Source of the DNA: Chalara sp. BL73
Taxonomy: Eukaryota > Ascomycota > Leotiomycetes > Helotiales
Reading direction: 5' to 3'
Length of the DNA stretch: 64,000 bases
NCBI GenBank assembly: GCA_918026815.1
Contig: CAKJVC010000191.1
Coordinates: forward strand, 682,001 to 746,000
The number at the start of each line of letters is the position of its first letter. The stretch's first letter is position 1. Position numbers and translations under genes: made by a program. The notes beneath the pieces are model-generated. The model was not told the origin of the DNA. It made no database searches and was given only the letters and a program-made list of their open reading frames with translations. Of the stretch, positions 12,648-24,072 are shown piece after piece.

Positions 12648-14016
12648 ATGGCAACCAGCGCCCTCGAAACGCGTTTCAAGCGCATCTCTATTAGTGATGA
12701 AAATGATCCTGGTGATGAGGAAATAACGCCTCCTATTCCCAAAGTTTGTAAATGGGCTCACTATCAGAAACTCACTCTAATATAAACAGTCTATGACAGG
12801 GACATCTTTGAGCACAAAATTATCGCAAAACTCCAGCCTTCTCAAGATAGCATTAGCGTCGTCGCAAGTTTTACGTAGGCCGAGTTGGGCTATGCCAACT
12901 GGATCCATGCTACAAAAACCTGCTTCTGGATCATCCGAAGGATTGGAAGAATCAGTTAAGATCGAAAAGAAGCAAGCTTCAATAAATGAACAACCTGCTC
13001 CCCCGAAACAATTCCATCTTGGTATGTTCGAAATTGGTCGGCCTTTGGGGAAAGGTAAATTCGGGCGTGTCTACCTGGCGAGGGAACGCAAGAGCGGGTT
13101 TGTTTGTGCGCTCAAAGTTCTGCAAAAGAACGAAATAGTGCAGTATCGCAGTGAGAAGCAAGGTAAGTGTTCTCCGAGCGAAAGGCACCATTTTGCGTCC
13201 CATTTTGATTTACATACCCATTTCCTTCCTGAAGAAAACACTATGCTGACTTAGATTCTGTCTATAGTTCAACGGGAGATTGAAATCCAAAGCCATTTGC
13301 GGCATCCAAATATCATTCAACTCTATGGCCATTTCCATGACAGCAGAAGAATGTTCTTGATTCTGGAGTATGCTGCAAGAGGAGAGCTTTACAAGCATTT
13401 ACAACGTGAAACTCGATTTCCAGAATGGAAAGCTGCGCATTATATCGCCCAGATGGCTGCGGCACTACAGTTCTTGCATAAAAAGCATGTTATCCATCGA
13501 GATATCAAGCCGGAAAACATTCTTGTTGGTATTCATGGAGAACTTAAAATTGCAGACTTCGGATGGAGTGTTCATGCGCCAAGCGACCGACGAAAAACCC
13601 AGTGCGGAACTTTGGACTACCTGCCACCAGAAATAGTTAACTATACTTCTTATAATAACAAAATTGACTTGTGGAGTCTAGGGGTCTTGATGTATGAGTT
13701 TCTCGTTGGGCAAGCGCCATTTGAGGACACACAAGCTGCGACATACAAGAGAATTGCTCGCGGCGACATGACCGTACCAAATTTCGTATCACCGGAAGCT
13801 AAAGATTTAATTGAAGGCGTAAGTCGGTTTTCTATCCGGCCAACGATTAACTCTAACCTTTTGGGATAGCTCCTAGTTGTTGACCCAGAAAAGCGGATGC
13901 CACCGGAGCAGGTTCAAAAGCACCCATGGATCATTAAGCATTGTGTGAAGGGAGAGCGGGCCTGGTCAAGGGAGTCAAAATCATCTGCTAGTAAAACTCG
14001 AGTTGGAGACGTATAA
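12648..14016 (+). CDS. Aurora kinase
   Basis: Four exons: 12648-12743, 12790-13162, 13268-13818 and 13870-14016, giving 388 residues. A basic, Ser-rich N-terminus of about 120 residues precedes a kinase domain that opens at [20 protein letters not shown]. The VAIK lysine lies in CALKVLQK, the catalytic loop is HRDIKPEN, the DFG site reads ADFGWS, and the activation loop is [20 protein letters not shown] and [10 protein letters not shown] are Aurora signatures (Ark1/Ipl1). Aurora acts with INCENP/survivin in the chromosomal passenger complex at kinetochores and the spindle midzone. The threonine of RRKT is the expected autophosphorylation site. The last exon encodes [17 protein letters not shown], the usual subdomain XI. 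The first intron begins GTTTGT, less common than GTAAGT, but it keeps the frame. Confidence 0.93.
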
Positions 14017-14543
14017 TGGGCATTAGCGACAGATGTTGCAGAAAAGGAGCACGAAACGTTGAGGTGGAGTTGTATTGAGCTTCTACATGGGAATGTTTAT
14101 CTTATATACCTCAAAGAATGCTTAACGGTGAAGGTTTATGATTATTGCGACGTTGTTAACGCGATGCAGTCAGGTGACTAACCATGCCGTGATTAGCAAA
14201 AATTAGCTTTATTTGCATACAGAATCCATAAATAGGAAAAGGGAAACGAAGATTATCTGTGCAAATACATGTAGAAAATTAAAGTAAATTCTGGAAATAA
14301 TCGAACCATTGGTCTCTTAACGTGTAGTGCTTAGCTTTCGAAGCCTTTGAGGCTCCTTTCGTATATGAGTTCTGGCGCATTGCCCTGTGTTTGTCTTGTC
14401 ATACAGTCCAATAGGTACTATTAGCTCCTCTGAAAAGTACAGGTTGTTTTAACACTAGGGTTGGCGGCCTACATTGAAAGGGCCAAGGCAGTAGAACTTC
14501 CCAAATAGCCCCATTCGGCGTTTCCAGTGCCACAGCTATATAG
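14017..14543. other. Convergent 3' region between kinase and P450
   Basis: AT-rich, holding the 3' ends of two convergent genes. Nothing else is seen. Confidence 0.5.
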
Positions 14544-16353
14544 CTAAGCAAATTCCAAGGAATCAAGATTGATCTCTTCTTTCCGCCGTCTGTATAATAC
14601 CTTTGTCTCCGGGTCAACATTTTTTTCAGCCCCTATGATAATTGGGTGTACAGTACTTCCAGGCGCTAGCTTCCAGTCATACTTCAAAAGAAGATGGCAT
14701 AGCGCGACCTTTACCTCATTTGAGGCGAAGAAACGACCAGGGCAAGCATGCTGGCCGTGACCAAATGATAAGTGTTCCGGGCTCGTGGAGACAAGCTGCG
14801 CCTTATTCTCGTTGCCGGGCTGTCCACGCATGCGCAAAAAGCGGTATATATCAAACTTTTCAGGTTTCTCATACAGGTCAGGGTTGATCATGTTGTACCC
14901 ATCGATAGAGGTCCGTTCACCTTTGCGGATAGTAATACCATCAGGAAGGACAACATCCCTAACCGCACACCGGCGCATTGGAACTACGATACGATTGTCA
15001 GCACACATTCATTGCATCAGAACGTTGGCTTACGCATTCCATTGGGCTTTATCCGCTGTGCCTCCTTTAAGGTGCTGTCGAGTAACTTCATGTTGTACAG
15101 CGCAATCTTGCTCCAGCCTTCGACCCGAAGAATGTCTATCATTTCCTTGCGCAAGGGCTCCAATAGCTCCGGCTCATTAGCTAATAGTATCAGAGTCTGG
15201 GATAGAAGGTCGGTCGTAGTATTTATCGCAACAAATGACAAAAGCAGCTGGAAAACCGCCGCATCATAAGGGTGGCCATTGCTCTCTTTTTCAGCCCAGT
15301 CGATAGCGTCATTGAACGCAGGCACAGGCTTTCCCTCAGCTCGAGCCTGAGCTTTGAGCGCACGGCGCTTTTCAATCACTGGTGCGATGATCTTGCGTGC
15401 CTGCTTAAGCTCGCTGCGGACAAGCTTACAGCCGGGGGAAAACCAATGAATGATGGCTTTTAAAGGACCAGGGACAATGCCCAGTTTGACAGCAGCTGTA
15501 AAACTGTGAACGGTATACTCTTTGGTAATCTTCAGCCAGTCCTCATTCCGGCAAATTTCTTCCCCCAAAAAGACACGAGAAGATAGGCGGGCGATTAGTT
15601 CGAGAATAGACCCCTTAATAGCAACTTCCTGCCACTCTGCCTTGTAGTTAGTACGCAGTTGTTCCAATGATTACTCCCTGCACTGAGGTATTTACCAGAA
15701 GAGGGGCCAAAAATGGTCTCAGTGGCGAATGTGGCCTCATGTGAGAGTGGTTCTGTAAATGTATCTGAGTGATGTCAGTTAGTTATAGAGCTGAAACTAT
15801 AGCTTGGCAAGTTGAAAATGTCGGCTTACTGAGGTACTTATTCAACTGCTTCCTCGCGACCAGTTGTAGAAGTTTCTTATCATCGTTGATCATTCCGAAA
15901 GGCTCAAAGCCGGGAATATGAGCTTGAAGATCCTGTGCACACTCAGCCTGTGGTAGGCGGACACACAAAGATAGTTTCACATGCCTTCGTGATGGCAGAA
16001 CCAAAACTTAATGAACTGTTGTTGCGGATGATATGGGCAAATCTAGGCGGAAGGACAATAACCTCACCAAATCCAGTGAGCACCCTGAAGGGCTTCCCCT
16101 TGTAGGTTTCTCTACTTTTGGAAAGAATTTCCATGCCATTCTTTATGAAATAGAGTTGTTTCGTAATCCGGAGCTGAAGCCATTTCGGAGGGTTGACGAG
16201 CGGGATGTTACTCTTGTTAGAGCTTGTTAACGTGAATGCTACGATAACGATGAGAAATGCCGTGATGTAGTAAGGCAATGACTGAAGAGCTTGCCTCGGG
16301 ATGGAGCTACTGTCCAGCCATGAACTGAGTGACGGCAGCGGAGAAAAGGCCAT
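14544..16353 (-). CDS. Cytochrome P450 monooxygenase
   Basis: Five exons: 16353-15981, 15922-15830, 15764-15696, 15636-15034 and 14983-14544, closing at 525 residues, a normal P450 length. The third intron (15637-15695) has a perfect TACTAAC branch site and joins FGPSS to EWQEVAIKG. Seen: an N-terminal membrane anchor (YYITAFLIVIVAFTL), an I-helix AINTTTDL, the K-helix E-x-x-R in KEAQR, and the haem loop FGHGQHACPG. The overall pattern (IPGFEPF, LIARLSSRVFLGEE, LVSTSPEHLSFGHG) is that of the fungal P450 group that includes ent-kaurene oxidase and related secondary-metabolite enzymes. The substrate is unknown. Placement of the first intron (15923-15980) is less certain, because it is chosen for frame and IPGFEPF. 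An upstream in-frame ATG at 16392 is the alternative start. A DUF300 membrane gene follows on the plus strand; no synthase gene is nearby. Confidence 0.9.
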
Positions 16354-17246
16354 GGCAATGTACTGTGGGGAAATTGGCGATTGGTAAGACAAGGCAGATT
16401 GTAAGTCGGACTACGAATGAAGATATCGGATGCACAGATGGTGATAAATATATTATCAAGTATGGTCACTACTTGGAATAGGCTCCTATTAAAAGTGAAT
16501 GGCTCTGCTCCGTGTGCTGGTGACAACTCATTGACCAGACTAAGTATAATTGACTCGCGCATGCATAATCCAGGTATGCGATCGCGCAGACGTCACACCA
16601 AAGACCAATAATTGGCATCCCTTGCTCGGGACCGAAGATATTATACTCTCCCCATCGGCGCATCGGAGCTTTGAATATCCGCAATTATATACAGGTACAT
16701 TTAGTTAAAGTTACAATAGTGCAAAAATCGACCCTAGCTCCTCGTATCGCAGCCGCTCAGAATACAAACGCTCACCAGCCAGAGCCACAACTAGAATAAC
16801 TAGTTCTTTGTTATACAATTTACCAATGAATACCATGTAACTTTTTATTACAATGACAAAGAATTAGGGTGGTGGTAAGGCATAGTTCGAAATGCACGGC
16901 ACATTTAATCGCCGGTCTATGAAAATTATGCACACTTAGAAACTTTAAAGTTTAACTCTGGCCACCTCAGCATTACAGTCTAAGAAAGTATAACTTGAAC
17001 AGCCAGTGACAAGAAGAGCGAGTTCAACCTATTGTGGCTTTGAACACATCGGTTCACATAAAGATCTGAGGGTAGACCCCGCTCAAGGCTTTTTTAGAAT
17101 ATCGCCTGTAAGTCGACTGCGAAAGCAAGTTACTAGAGCCAACTTCTCCAGCAGGAAAGTCTGAAATCCACAATATAAAAGGCAATAGTGCTCGCATCTT
17201 ACGACTATCAACAACAACCATTTAGCCGTCTCGGGTTTGAGCCATA
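16354..17246. other. Divergent promoter region between P450 and Ost-alpha-like gene
   Basis: About 0.9 kb shared between two diverging genes. It is AT-rich with no credible ORF. It could co-regulate the pair, but I see no named operator site. Confidence 0.45.
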
Positions 17247-18904
17247 ATGGCAAAGTGCAAAGAACATCCCTTAAATGTGCCAAGTATGCGCGTCCCCTCA
17301 CTGACCTCGTCCGCTTTAGCGCAGTCTCTGACTTTCATTGGACAGTAAATGAGGAACATATCACCGATAACTTGCGCGTTCACGGTCTATTGCTCTGCCT
17401 CGCTGTTATCTTCAGCATAATAGCGTGCTCATTATCTGTATATTTGATATTTCGCCATGCGACATCTTACAGTCAGCCGAAGGTGCAGAAACAGTTATGT
17501 TCACTCACAAGGCTACTCCTCATAGCGTTAGCCGCTAACGAATGCCGTATAGAATCATTCGAATACTTTTGATGGTTCCTATCTACACAATCGCTTGCAC
17601 ACTGTCCATCCAATTCTACAAAAAGAATGTATACATCGCCAGTGTATACGAATTCTACGAATCTCTCGTTATCGCAGCATTCTTCTTACTTCTCTGCCGG
17701 TACTTGCATTTTGACCTGGAGTCACTTCAACGTGCCTTCATCTTAGTCGAACCAAAGCCATGGATACACCCTATCCGCTTCTTTGTGGTTTACATAGGGC
17801 GGAATAAAAAGGGTCGAACCGAAGACGGCCAGAAGTGGTTTAATGTGAGTCCTAGTCTTCAACACTGGCTACGGATGCCTACATCACCGGCTACTGTAGT
17901 CTTCAGGTCCAGAATGCTCACTAACTTGGCTGATACAGATAATTTGGGTCGGTGTCTTCCAGTTCTGCGTTGTAAAGGCGTTGGGGGCTCTCATAAAATG
18001 CATCACCGAAGCTGCCGGCGTGTACTGCGAGGAGTCAAACAACGCCAGCCATGCAAAGATCTGGGTATGTCACTAGAAATTTCAAATTGAGAGGGCAGAA
18101 GGCAGAGCATTATCTAACGAAGGCATATTGAAACTAGGTTATGGCTATTGAGATCTTATCATTGGTCACAGCCATGCTCTCCCTTCTCCAATTCTATAAA
18201 CAAACAAAGCTCGAACTGGCGCCGCATAGACCACTTCTGAAATTTGTAGCCATCAAATTAGTAATCTTTCTGTTCTATGTTCAATCAGTAAGACAATGTC
18301 ACGCGCTTGCCAGGCCATCAACTAACTTTCCCAGTTTATTTTCAACATGCTTACGAAAGAAGGCGGTGCGATCAAGCCGTCAGCAAAATTCTCATATCCT
18401 TCGTGGGCTGTTGGCGTGCCAAATGCGCTTTTGTGTATGGAGATGGCAGCGATCTCTGTGTTGCATCTCTGGGCCTATCCTTGGGATGTATACCAAGTCC
18501 CAATCTCTGACAATAAGCGCGCCGCAAGCCAAAACCCGCATGAAGAGTGGCAACCCATAAACCCGTCCTCGGAGATTAATGCCCATAGAGATTTGTCCTA
18601 TGAACTCCAAAGACCCAATGGAATTATCGAGCCCTCTCAACCAAGCGTGTTGATCAATTACGGGGGGCTTTTAGGGTGGCGTGCATTTGTAGATGCGTTA
18701 AATTTCGTCGACCTCCTTCAGAGCATCACGAGAGCCTTCTACTGGCTCTTTGTACAGCGGCGGAGAAACAAGACGGCCCAGGAGCTTGGTCAGACGCAGA
18801 ATGAACACTACAATGATATGGGCCGTATACGGCGCTCGAAATTAAGCAGTTTGTCTGAGGCCTTAGCCGCAATCGAACAGACTCCACACGAACTACGAGT
18901 CTGA
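17247..18904 (+). CDS. Organic solute transporter Ost-alpha/TMEM184 (DUF300) family protein
   Basis: The exons 17553-17844, 17939-18064, 18138-18287 and 18335-18904 are well supported by frame and branch sites. The core exon ending at 17493 begins upstream of VNEEHITDNLRVHG. The start is tentative: ATG 17247-17254, an intron 17255-17319 (branch CTGAC), then 17320-17493, giving 439 residues. Family hallmarks are IIRILLMVPIYTIACTLSI, YEFYESLVIAAFF, the LVEPKPWIHP-like segment, and later PSWAVGVPNALLCMEM. About seven membrane spans are expected. Members move sterols and other organic solutes, or act in vacuole and membrane function. The C-terminal hydrophilic tail (about 130 residues) is variable. 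It diverges from the P450, so export of a P450 product is possible but is only inference. Confidence 0.82.
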
Positions 18905-19629
18905 CGGTGAAGATATGGCTGATTATGGTCTGGTGGTTTATAAGCTTGTGTATCCCAGAAACCATACTAGTCATTGCACCACTACATTAACTGTTCCTGC
19001 AGTTTATCTTCTTGTACGGATAACGGCCTAATATAGACAGGAGGGTGTTACCAGTGGAGTTCTCGGATGCATATAGAATTGATCCTTTGGCGTATTGAAA
19101 AACTATGTATATCCTGGCTTTTGCTCAAGCCTCCCGAGAAATTTTACTGAGACAGTCATCTGGTGCCTAGTTCAATACTCCTTTGATTAAAGTTTCCTGC
19201 TGCAACCGACTCACCCTGGTTCATTATGCTATGTACTGTACTAAATACCTATCCATAGTACCTGTAAGCCGAGTTGTCAGCCTAAGCACTAGTAGGGAAA
19301 GCGCCGGGTGGTGCCTTTCTGAATACCCAAAAGTATTCAATTTCTGTGTAAGAGTGTGAACAGTCAGACTTTTGGATGGGGCGGCCAACTCTTCAAGCAT
19401 ATCTTCCCGGATATTCCCAGGATCTTTGTTTCAAGCAAGGGGTTCGACATTTATTAACTAAAACATCGACATATCTAACAGGTAGTGCAAACAAGGGAAG
19501 TGTAAGCTACTCTCATCAAGGGAAAGAGCTTCTACGGGTTGTTCAAAATGCATCCTAGATAGAAACTTACAGAACCACCTAGATTGTGCGATCGAACATA
19601 GTAGAAATAAGCACATCGAGTGGACTCAT
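18905..19629. other. Intergenic, nothing recognised
   Basis: No ORF with family features, no repeat structure seen. Confidence 0.4.
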
Positions 19630-20340
19630 GTAGCATCAGCTAATTAACTTAGCAGCGGAGACCTTACCATTAAGGTGGCAAGTAAAAACGAAGCCGAGGC
19701 ATTTTATTAATTTGCAAGTGGCTGGGTAAACCGGGTGGAAGAGTCACGGCCATTCGACTCCTAGCATATAGCATTTTTGCAAACGAAATAAAGACAAGCT
19801 CAATGGACGTGGAGAATTTTGGTTAGACCAAAGCGGTGCTGCATGGCAATAGGCCTTTTATTCCAAATGCGGCTATTAAGTATATTAGATAGCTATCAAG
19901 AGTTCTACCTACAAAGTTAGCCTCGGCCATTATTGCCAAGTTCACTAACCCAGAAGGCGCAAATAATGTTATCGATGATGGCCTTATTTGGCGTGGTGAG
20001 GCATTTCAACACAAAATATACGACAGGCGAGTGCCGGCTAAAGCAATGCTACAAGTGTTAAAGATGTGTCCACATAGGAACCCAGTGCAAAGCGAGCACA
20101 GCATGTAACTATTATACAGAGCCGCATCGCTCTAGAGATAGCCCCACAAAGGTTGACAAGCCAGTTATAAAGAAATGCGTAGTATGTAAAGGAGCACATC
20201 AAGCATGGGACAATCGGCGCCCAGTTCGAAAAACCGAGCTCAGTAAGTGAAAGCAGCATGACGCTCGATACCTTGTGCTCAGGATCAATTTTTCTGTCGC
20301 TGGTTCCATTTTAGTCAGCAGGCGTGAGTAGTGGCCTCCT
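19630..20340 (+). mobile_element. Relic of a Tad-type LINE, ORF1 (gag-like zinc-knuckle) part
   Basis: In pieces of different frames the plus strand encodes the ORF1 protein of Tad/I-clade non-LTR retrotransposons. DLTIKVASKNEAEA lies at about 19640-19700. AIIAKFTNPEGANNVIDDGL and IWRGEAFQHKIYDR lie at 19928-20025, and then CRLKQCYKC at about 20034-20060. HIGTQCKASTACNYY follows as the next zinc-knuckle segment, and KKCVVCKGAHQAWDNRRPV lies near 20174-20230. Several Cys or Gln codons are now stops or Tyr, in line with C-to-T decay. No reverse-transcriptase ORF2 follows, so the copy is a short dead fragment. Confidence 0.75.
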
Positions 20341-20976
20341 TAGCCTGAGCCAAGGGTGAGCTATGCTGAGGCAATGTTGAGCATGCCCTCGTTCCGCGAG
20401 ATAGTCTCGCACGCCTGACGAATTTGGTAAGCTGATGGTCATTTGATTTAGCTGATTAGAATACCTTTGCCAGGACCTGGCGAGCCGGGGCTCCCCAAGC
20501 GTAACCTGAAACATAGAAGCAGAGCACGCCACTCACCATAGAGTATTGATGTGAGAACCCTTGTCTCATCTAATAGGGAACCAAACGAAGTTTATATAGA
20601 CAAATATAAAGTGAAACAAACCCGTTTTCATACGACTTTGATACCAAAGTGAAAAGTGATTGATTGCCATTCTAATGAGAGAAAACGAGTGATATATACA
20701 TATTGTAGGCTGAGACCAAACCTATTCCGTACAATGATCACATGACACTTCACGTGACACATATGGCCTTTAACATTTGATCACGTCACACACATGGTCT
20801 TTACATAGAGCCCACTTGCTCTATGTACCAGAGCTGAGTCAAATATGCGTAAGCGGGAGCTTGAAAGTTAAGCAGGCTCTAAATAAGCTTTTATTCTGTG
20901 GCTATACACAGGCTTAGGAGGTGGAGGCTGGTGATTGTGCTTGGCAAAGTCAGCGGCCCTTAGCCTGAATATGGAA
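20341..20976. other. Intergenic, possible worn LINE sequence
   Basis: It follows the LINE relic and shows no recognisable motif. Two similar segments around 20740-20800 repeat 'cacgtgacacatatggc' and 'cacgtcacacacatgg', a small imperfect duplication. Confidence 0.3.
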
Positions 20977-21315
20977 CACTAGTGGGTGTCAGGATTGATG
21001 ACGGCTACCTGGACTTGGCACTAGAAAGCAATTCATTTTCAACAATAGAAAATCATAGAACTCTTATAGAATTCTTTGAAATTTGAGTTTAGTATTATTT
21101 AGATTATACATAGTAATTCTTATTAGACATATTTTACTATTTAATTCTATTGTGTATCAAACCAAGCGGTATATAATAATTATAATCTAATTTAGATTAT
21201 ATAGTCAGTACAAATCTCAAATTTAAGGCCTTCCCCATTAACTCAAAAACGGCATGATTTAGTGTGATTTTGCTGCCTTACGCCAAAACGCCATCAATCC
21301 TGACACCCGCTGGTG
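20977..21315. mobile_element. CACTA-like MITE (339 bp) with 3-bp target duplication
   Basis: The left end reads CACTAGTGGGTGTCAGGATT, and the right end read in reverse is CACCAGCGGGTGTCAGGATT. The inverted repeat covers 24 bp (20977-21000 and 21292-21315) with two T/C differences. The element is flanked by GAA on both sides (20974-20976 and 21316-21318), the 3-bp duplication expected for CACTA (EnSpm/CMC) transposons, whose ends start CACTA. The interior is AT-rich, non-coding, and holds a smaller inverted repeat (aaatttgag near 21070, ctcaaattt near 21215). It is non-autonomous; no transposase lies in the window. Confidence 0.7.
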
Positions 21316-21794
21316 GAAGCATCGCGTGTATTAATAATCAGAACTTAATAACCGAACATCTTATTGCGCCACGTCCACAGCTGTACTAGGAATAATTGTA
21401 GGATCATGTAAGCATCCTTAGATATATCAGCAGTTTCTGGAATAGGTGTAATTGAAAATAGTATCAAATGTGTGTTGAAAATTGTTCTCTGCGCGATCGA
21501 TGTAAGGATTTGTGGTGGGGCTATCTTCAATAGTTCCGGCAATTGCACTCTAGCAGGATTGAACTTACCCGTCTGCTCAAGATTCTTCTTGAAACAATGT
21601 GGGAATCACAGCCTTTCAGCGTATTTCAGCCGTGGTTTGAATGTCTATATAAACAGAGTCAGTTCTTCTACTTTCTAAAGCAGAAACATCAACATCTTCA
21701 GCAATCAAAGAAATATAAACAGCTCTTAACTCTTCCTCGCTCCTCACTTTCTACCAACACTCACGTTTCAAAACTCAACAAATCTACTTTCAAA
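21316..21794. other. Promoter and leader of the small secreted protein gene
   Basis: No other gene is seen. A CT/CA-rich leader runs from about 21680 to the ATG, typical of expressed fungal genes. Confidence 0.4.
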
Positions 21795-22175
21795 ATGCAG
21801 TTCACAAATTTCATCATTGTCGCTATCCTCTCCTTCACACCAGCGATTCTCGCATTACCCACAGCCACATCATATTCTCTCGACACAGAACCAGTTCAAG
21901 CCCTTGCAGCCCGCGCTCCCATCCCGAGCGACAAACCACTTCCCAAGACGCCCAGCACCGAATCACTCGCAGATGGCTACGTAGGTGTTCACGGCGACAT
22001 GCCCCAGGGAGGCAACGCATATCCAGGAGCATGGAATATTGCACCATCCTCGCGTAATGGGGAAGGCAGCAGCAACTGGCAAAAACTCAAGAACGTGGTG
22101 ACAGCCGCTACTAGCGGCAAGAAGAAGGATGGTAAAAAGCCCAAGCGATCAGAGATGGATGATCTTTACTATTGA
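21795..22175 (+). CDS. Small secreted protein, candidate effector or processed peptide precursor
   Basis: A single-exon ORF of 126 residues. The first 20 residues (MQFTNFIIVAILSFTPAILA) form a clear signal peptide. The mature part has no cysteines, is rich in Pro, Gly and Ser, and ends in a very basic stretch (KKKDGKKPKR) followed by the acidic, tyrosine-ended SEMDDLYY. The KR pair is a Kex2-type cleavage site, so an eight-residue peptide could be released. There is only one such unit, unlike multi-repeat precursors. I do not recognise a family. The ATG is the only one before the signal peptide, and the CT-rich leader supports expression. Confidence 0.7.
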   Translation: MQFTNFIIVAILSFTPAILALPTATSYSLDTEPVQALAARAPIPSDKPLPKTPSTESLADGYVGVHGDMPQGGNAYPGAWNIAPSSRNGEGSSNWQKLKNVVTAATSGKKKDGKKPKRSEMDDLYY

Positions 22176-24072
22176 GATTTCTGTTGCAGTGCGAAGTTAC
22201 GAGTCCTAGTCGTGTAAGTACATAGCTTGATAGAAAAAGGGTTCAAAAAGGTTGGGCGTTCTGGTTTGAATTTTGGGATTGATTTGGTTTTTGTCTTTAC
22301 CTAGGAGATGTACATATAGCATTCCCTAAGAAAACGCAATGGAAGTTCTATTACATCCAACATTTTAGCCCAGATGTGGAATTTCAAGTTAAAGTTCTGG
22401 CCGGCAAGGTCGGAGCCTAACTCTACAGCTTCCGATACATCATAATTGCAGGCTTTGTAATCTGCAATACGCGGTAATTACAGCGCTTTACGGTCCACGG
22501 CACGCTGCCATTGTAAGCCTCATAGCGTGGTATAACGACGTATGTATAAAAATTTATATAAAGCTATATTCATTAATTGTTAATACATGAACATCTTTTA
22601 TGTGTTACCATGGCCAATATAGGCTCTGTACTGCCATGGCACAAAAGGTGGGCACAATGGGGTGTAGAAATAGGGAGAGAAGAGAGGGGATGACGCATTT
22701 GAGACGGCCAACAGAGCACTGATCACCTCTGTGAGCTCATTGTGTTTAATTTGTATTGCAACATGCTTTAGCCCACAGAAACCGCGCCTATCCAAGGTAC
22801 CAGTCAGTAAGGCTCCATGCTTTACAATTCGTTGTGACTGTTGTTATTAGAATGCCCATCTAAATGCAGGTCCTTAAACTCCATGTTCTTCACGGCTCCA
22901 GCAATTGCAATGCTCCAACTATCAGCAGTAATATTCGAGACATCTGATTATATTAGGGTTGATTTGTTTGCTCTCTCCTCGGACCACAAATCCTCTAGAT
23001 GTCATGGTAGACACATAATTGTCGCGAGCAGGCGCTTTCAGACCTTAGTATCTCAGGTCTTTTACACATATCGAACCCGCTTTCTTTTTTTAGAAACTTC
23101 TTTTCTTTAGATGCAGGTTCTCGTAGTATGCCACCTTTGCCCCTGTATCCGTTGATACACAAAGCGTGACGTGACAATCATAATAAGGAAGACATTCAGG
23201 CTCAGACATGTACAGAGCATAAAGGAATTTATAGAGGTGAATTACCTGTGAAATAGCTGATTCCCTAGGTAAATATCAGAACCACTGTTATAAGACGTTT
23301 AATTTAAGATTTAAACAACCCTTTAGGTTCTTAGACGAGGACGAGGACACTGATATGGTCAGGGGCAGTCAGGGGCAGTCAGGGGCCGCAACGGCCGTGC
23401 GTGCCTTCGGGACGAGCACTAGAGTCAATCACAACGAACTCATTGCTTAGTTCCCAAGAGAGAATACGGTGGAGGCATGAGCCACAGCAAAGAATGCGTA
23501 GAAATTCCTGTAGCACAATGTTATGAAGTCATGGCGACGTTACTACGCGATCCCAGACACCCACGAGTATGATATTCTAGCTTTCCAAGGGCCACGGAGG
23601 AGGCCCCCCATTGCAACAACTCACAACCCCCAATTTCAAGCTCCTTCTACCTCTGCTTCCCTAAATACAGCAAGCAGCACCGTTTTGAGCCTGTTTCCTT
23701 ATCAACAACGGGATCGATCCGGACAGATGGACTTTTATGGAACACGCTCGAGAGTTGATTACAGCTGGAAATTACCCCAAAACCCTCAACCGCGGACGCG
23801 GCATCGAAGATCCGTATACGTGATGTATACAACGCCCCTCGGTCGTCGGGTCGGGTCGCAGGGCGAGCTGCCTGCCACTCCTGAAATGGCGCTCTCCGCT
23901 CGCCAGCAGGATGAACAAACTATCATACACTGAAAAGATCCGCTATCCTGGAAGTCGATGTGCTACCTGCCAGCTAAAAACGAAGTGGATATCATTACCT
24001 TTCTATGTCTAATATGCCATGTTGTACACGGAGCGGTGTCTATGCCAACCTATATACATTTCCCCGCGCTAT
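22176..24072. other. Intergenic, with a short triplicated motif
   Basis: An ORF at 23523-23933 (plus, 136 codons) has no recognised feature. A 10-bp unit, gtcaggggca, is repeated three times at 23357-23386. Otherwise nothing is seen. Confidence 0.4.

Noticed and set aside
15637..15695. Apparent frame break in the P450
   Set aside because: It is a 59-nt intron with a perfect TACTAAC branch site; all exon phases close at 525 residues.
17237..17572. Ost-alpha-like gene starting with a TTG codon
   Set aside because: Eukaryotic start should be ATG; an ATG at 17247 with a 65-nt intron keeps the frame.
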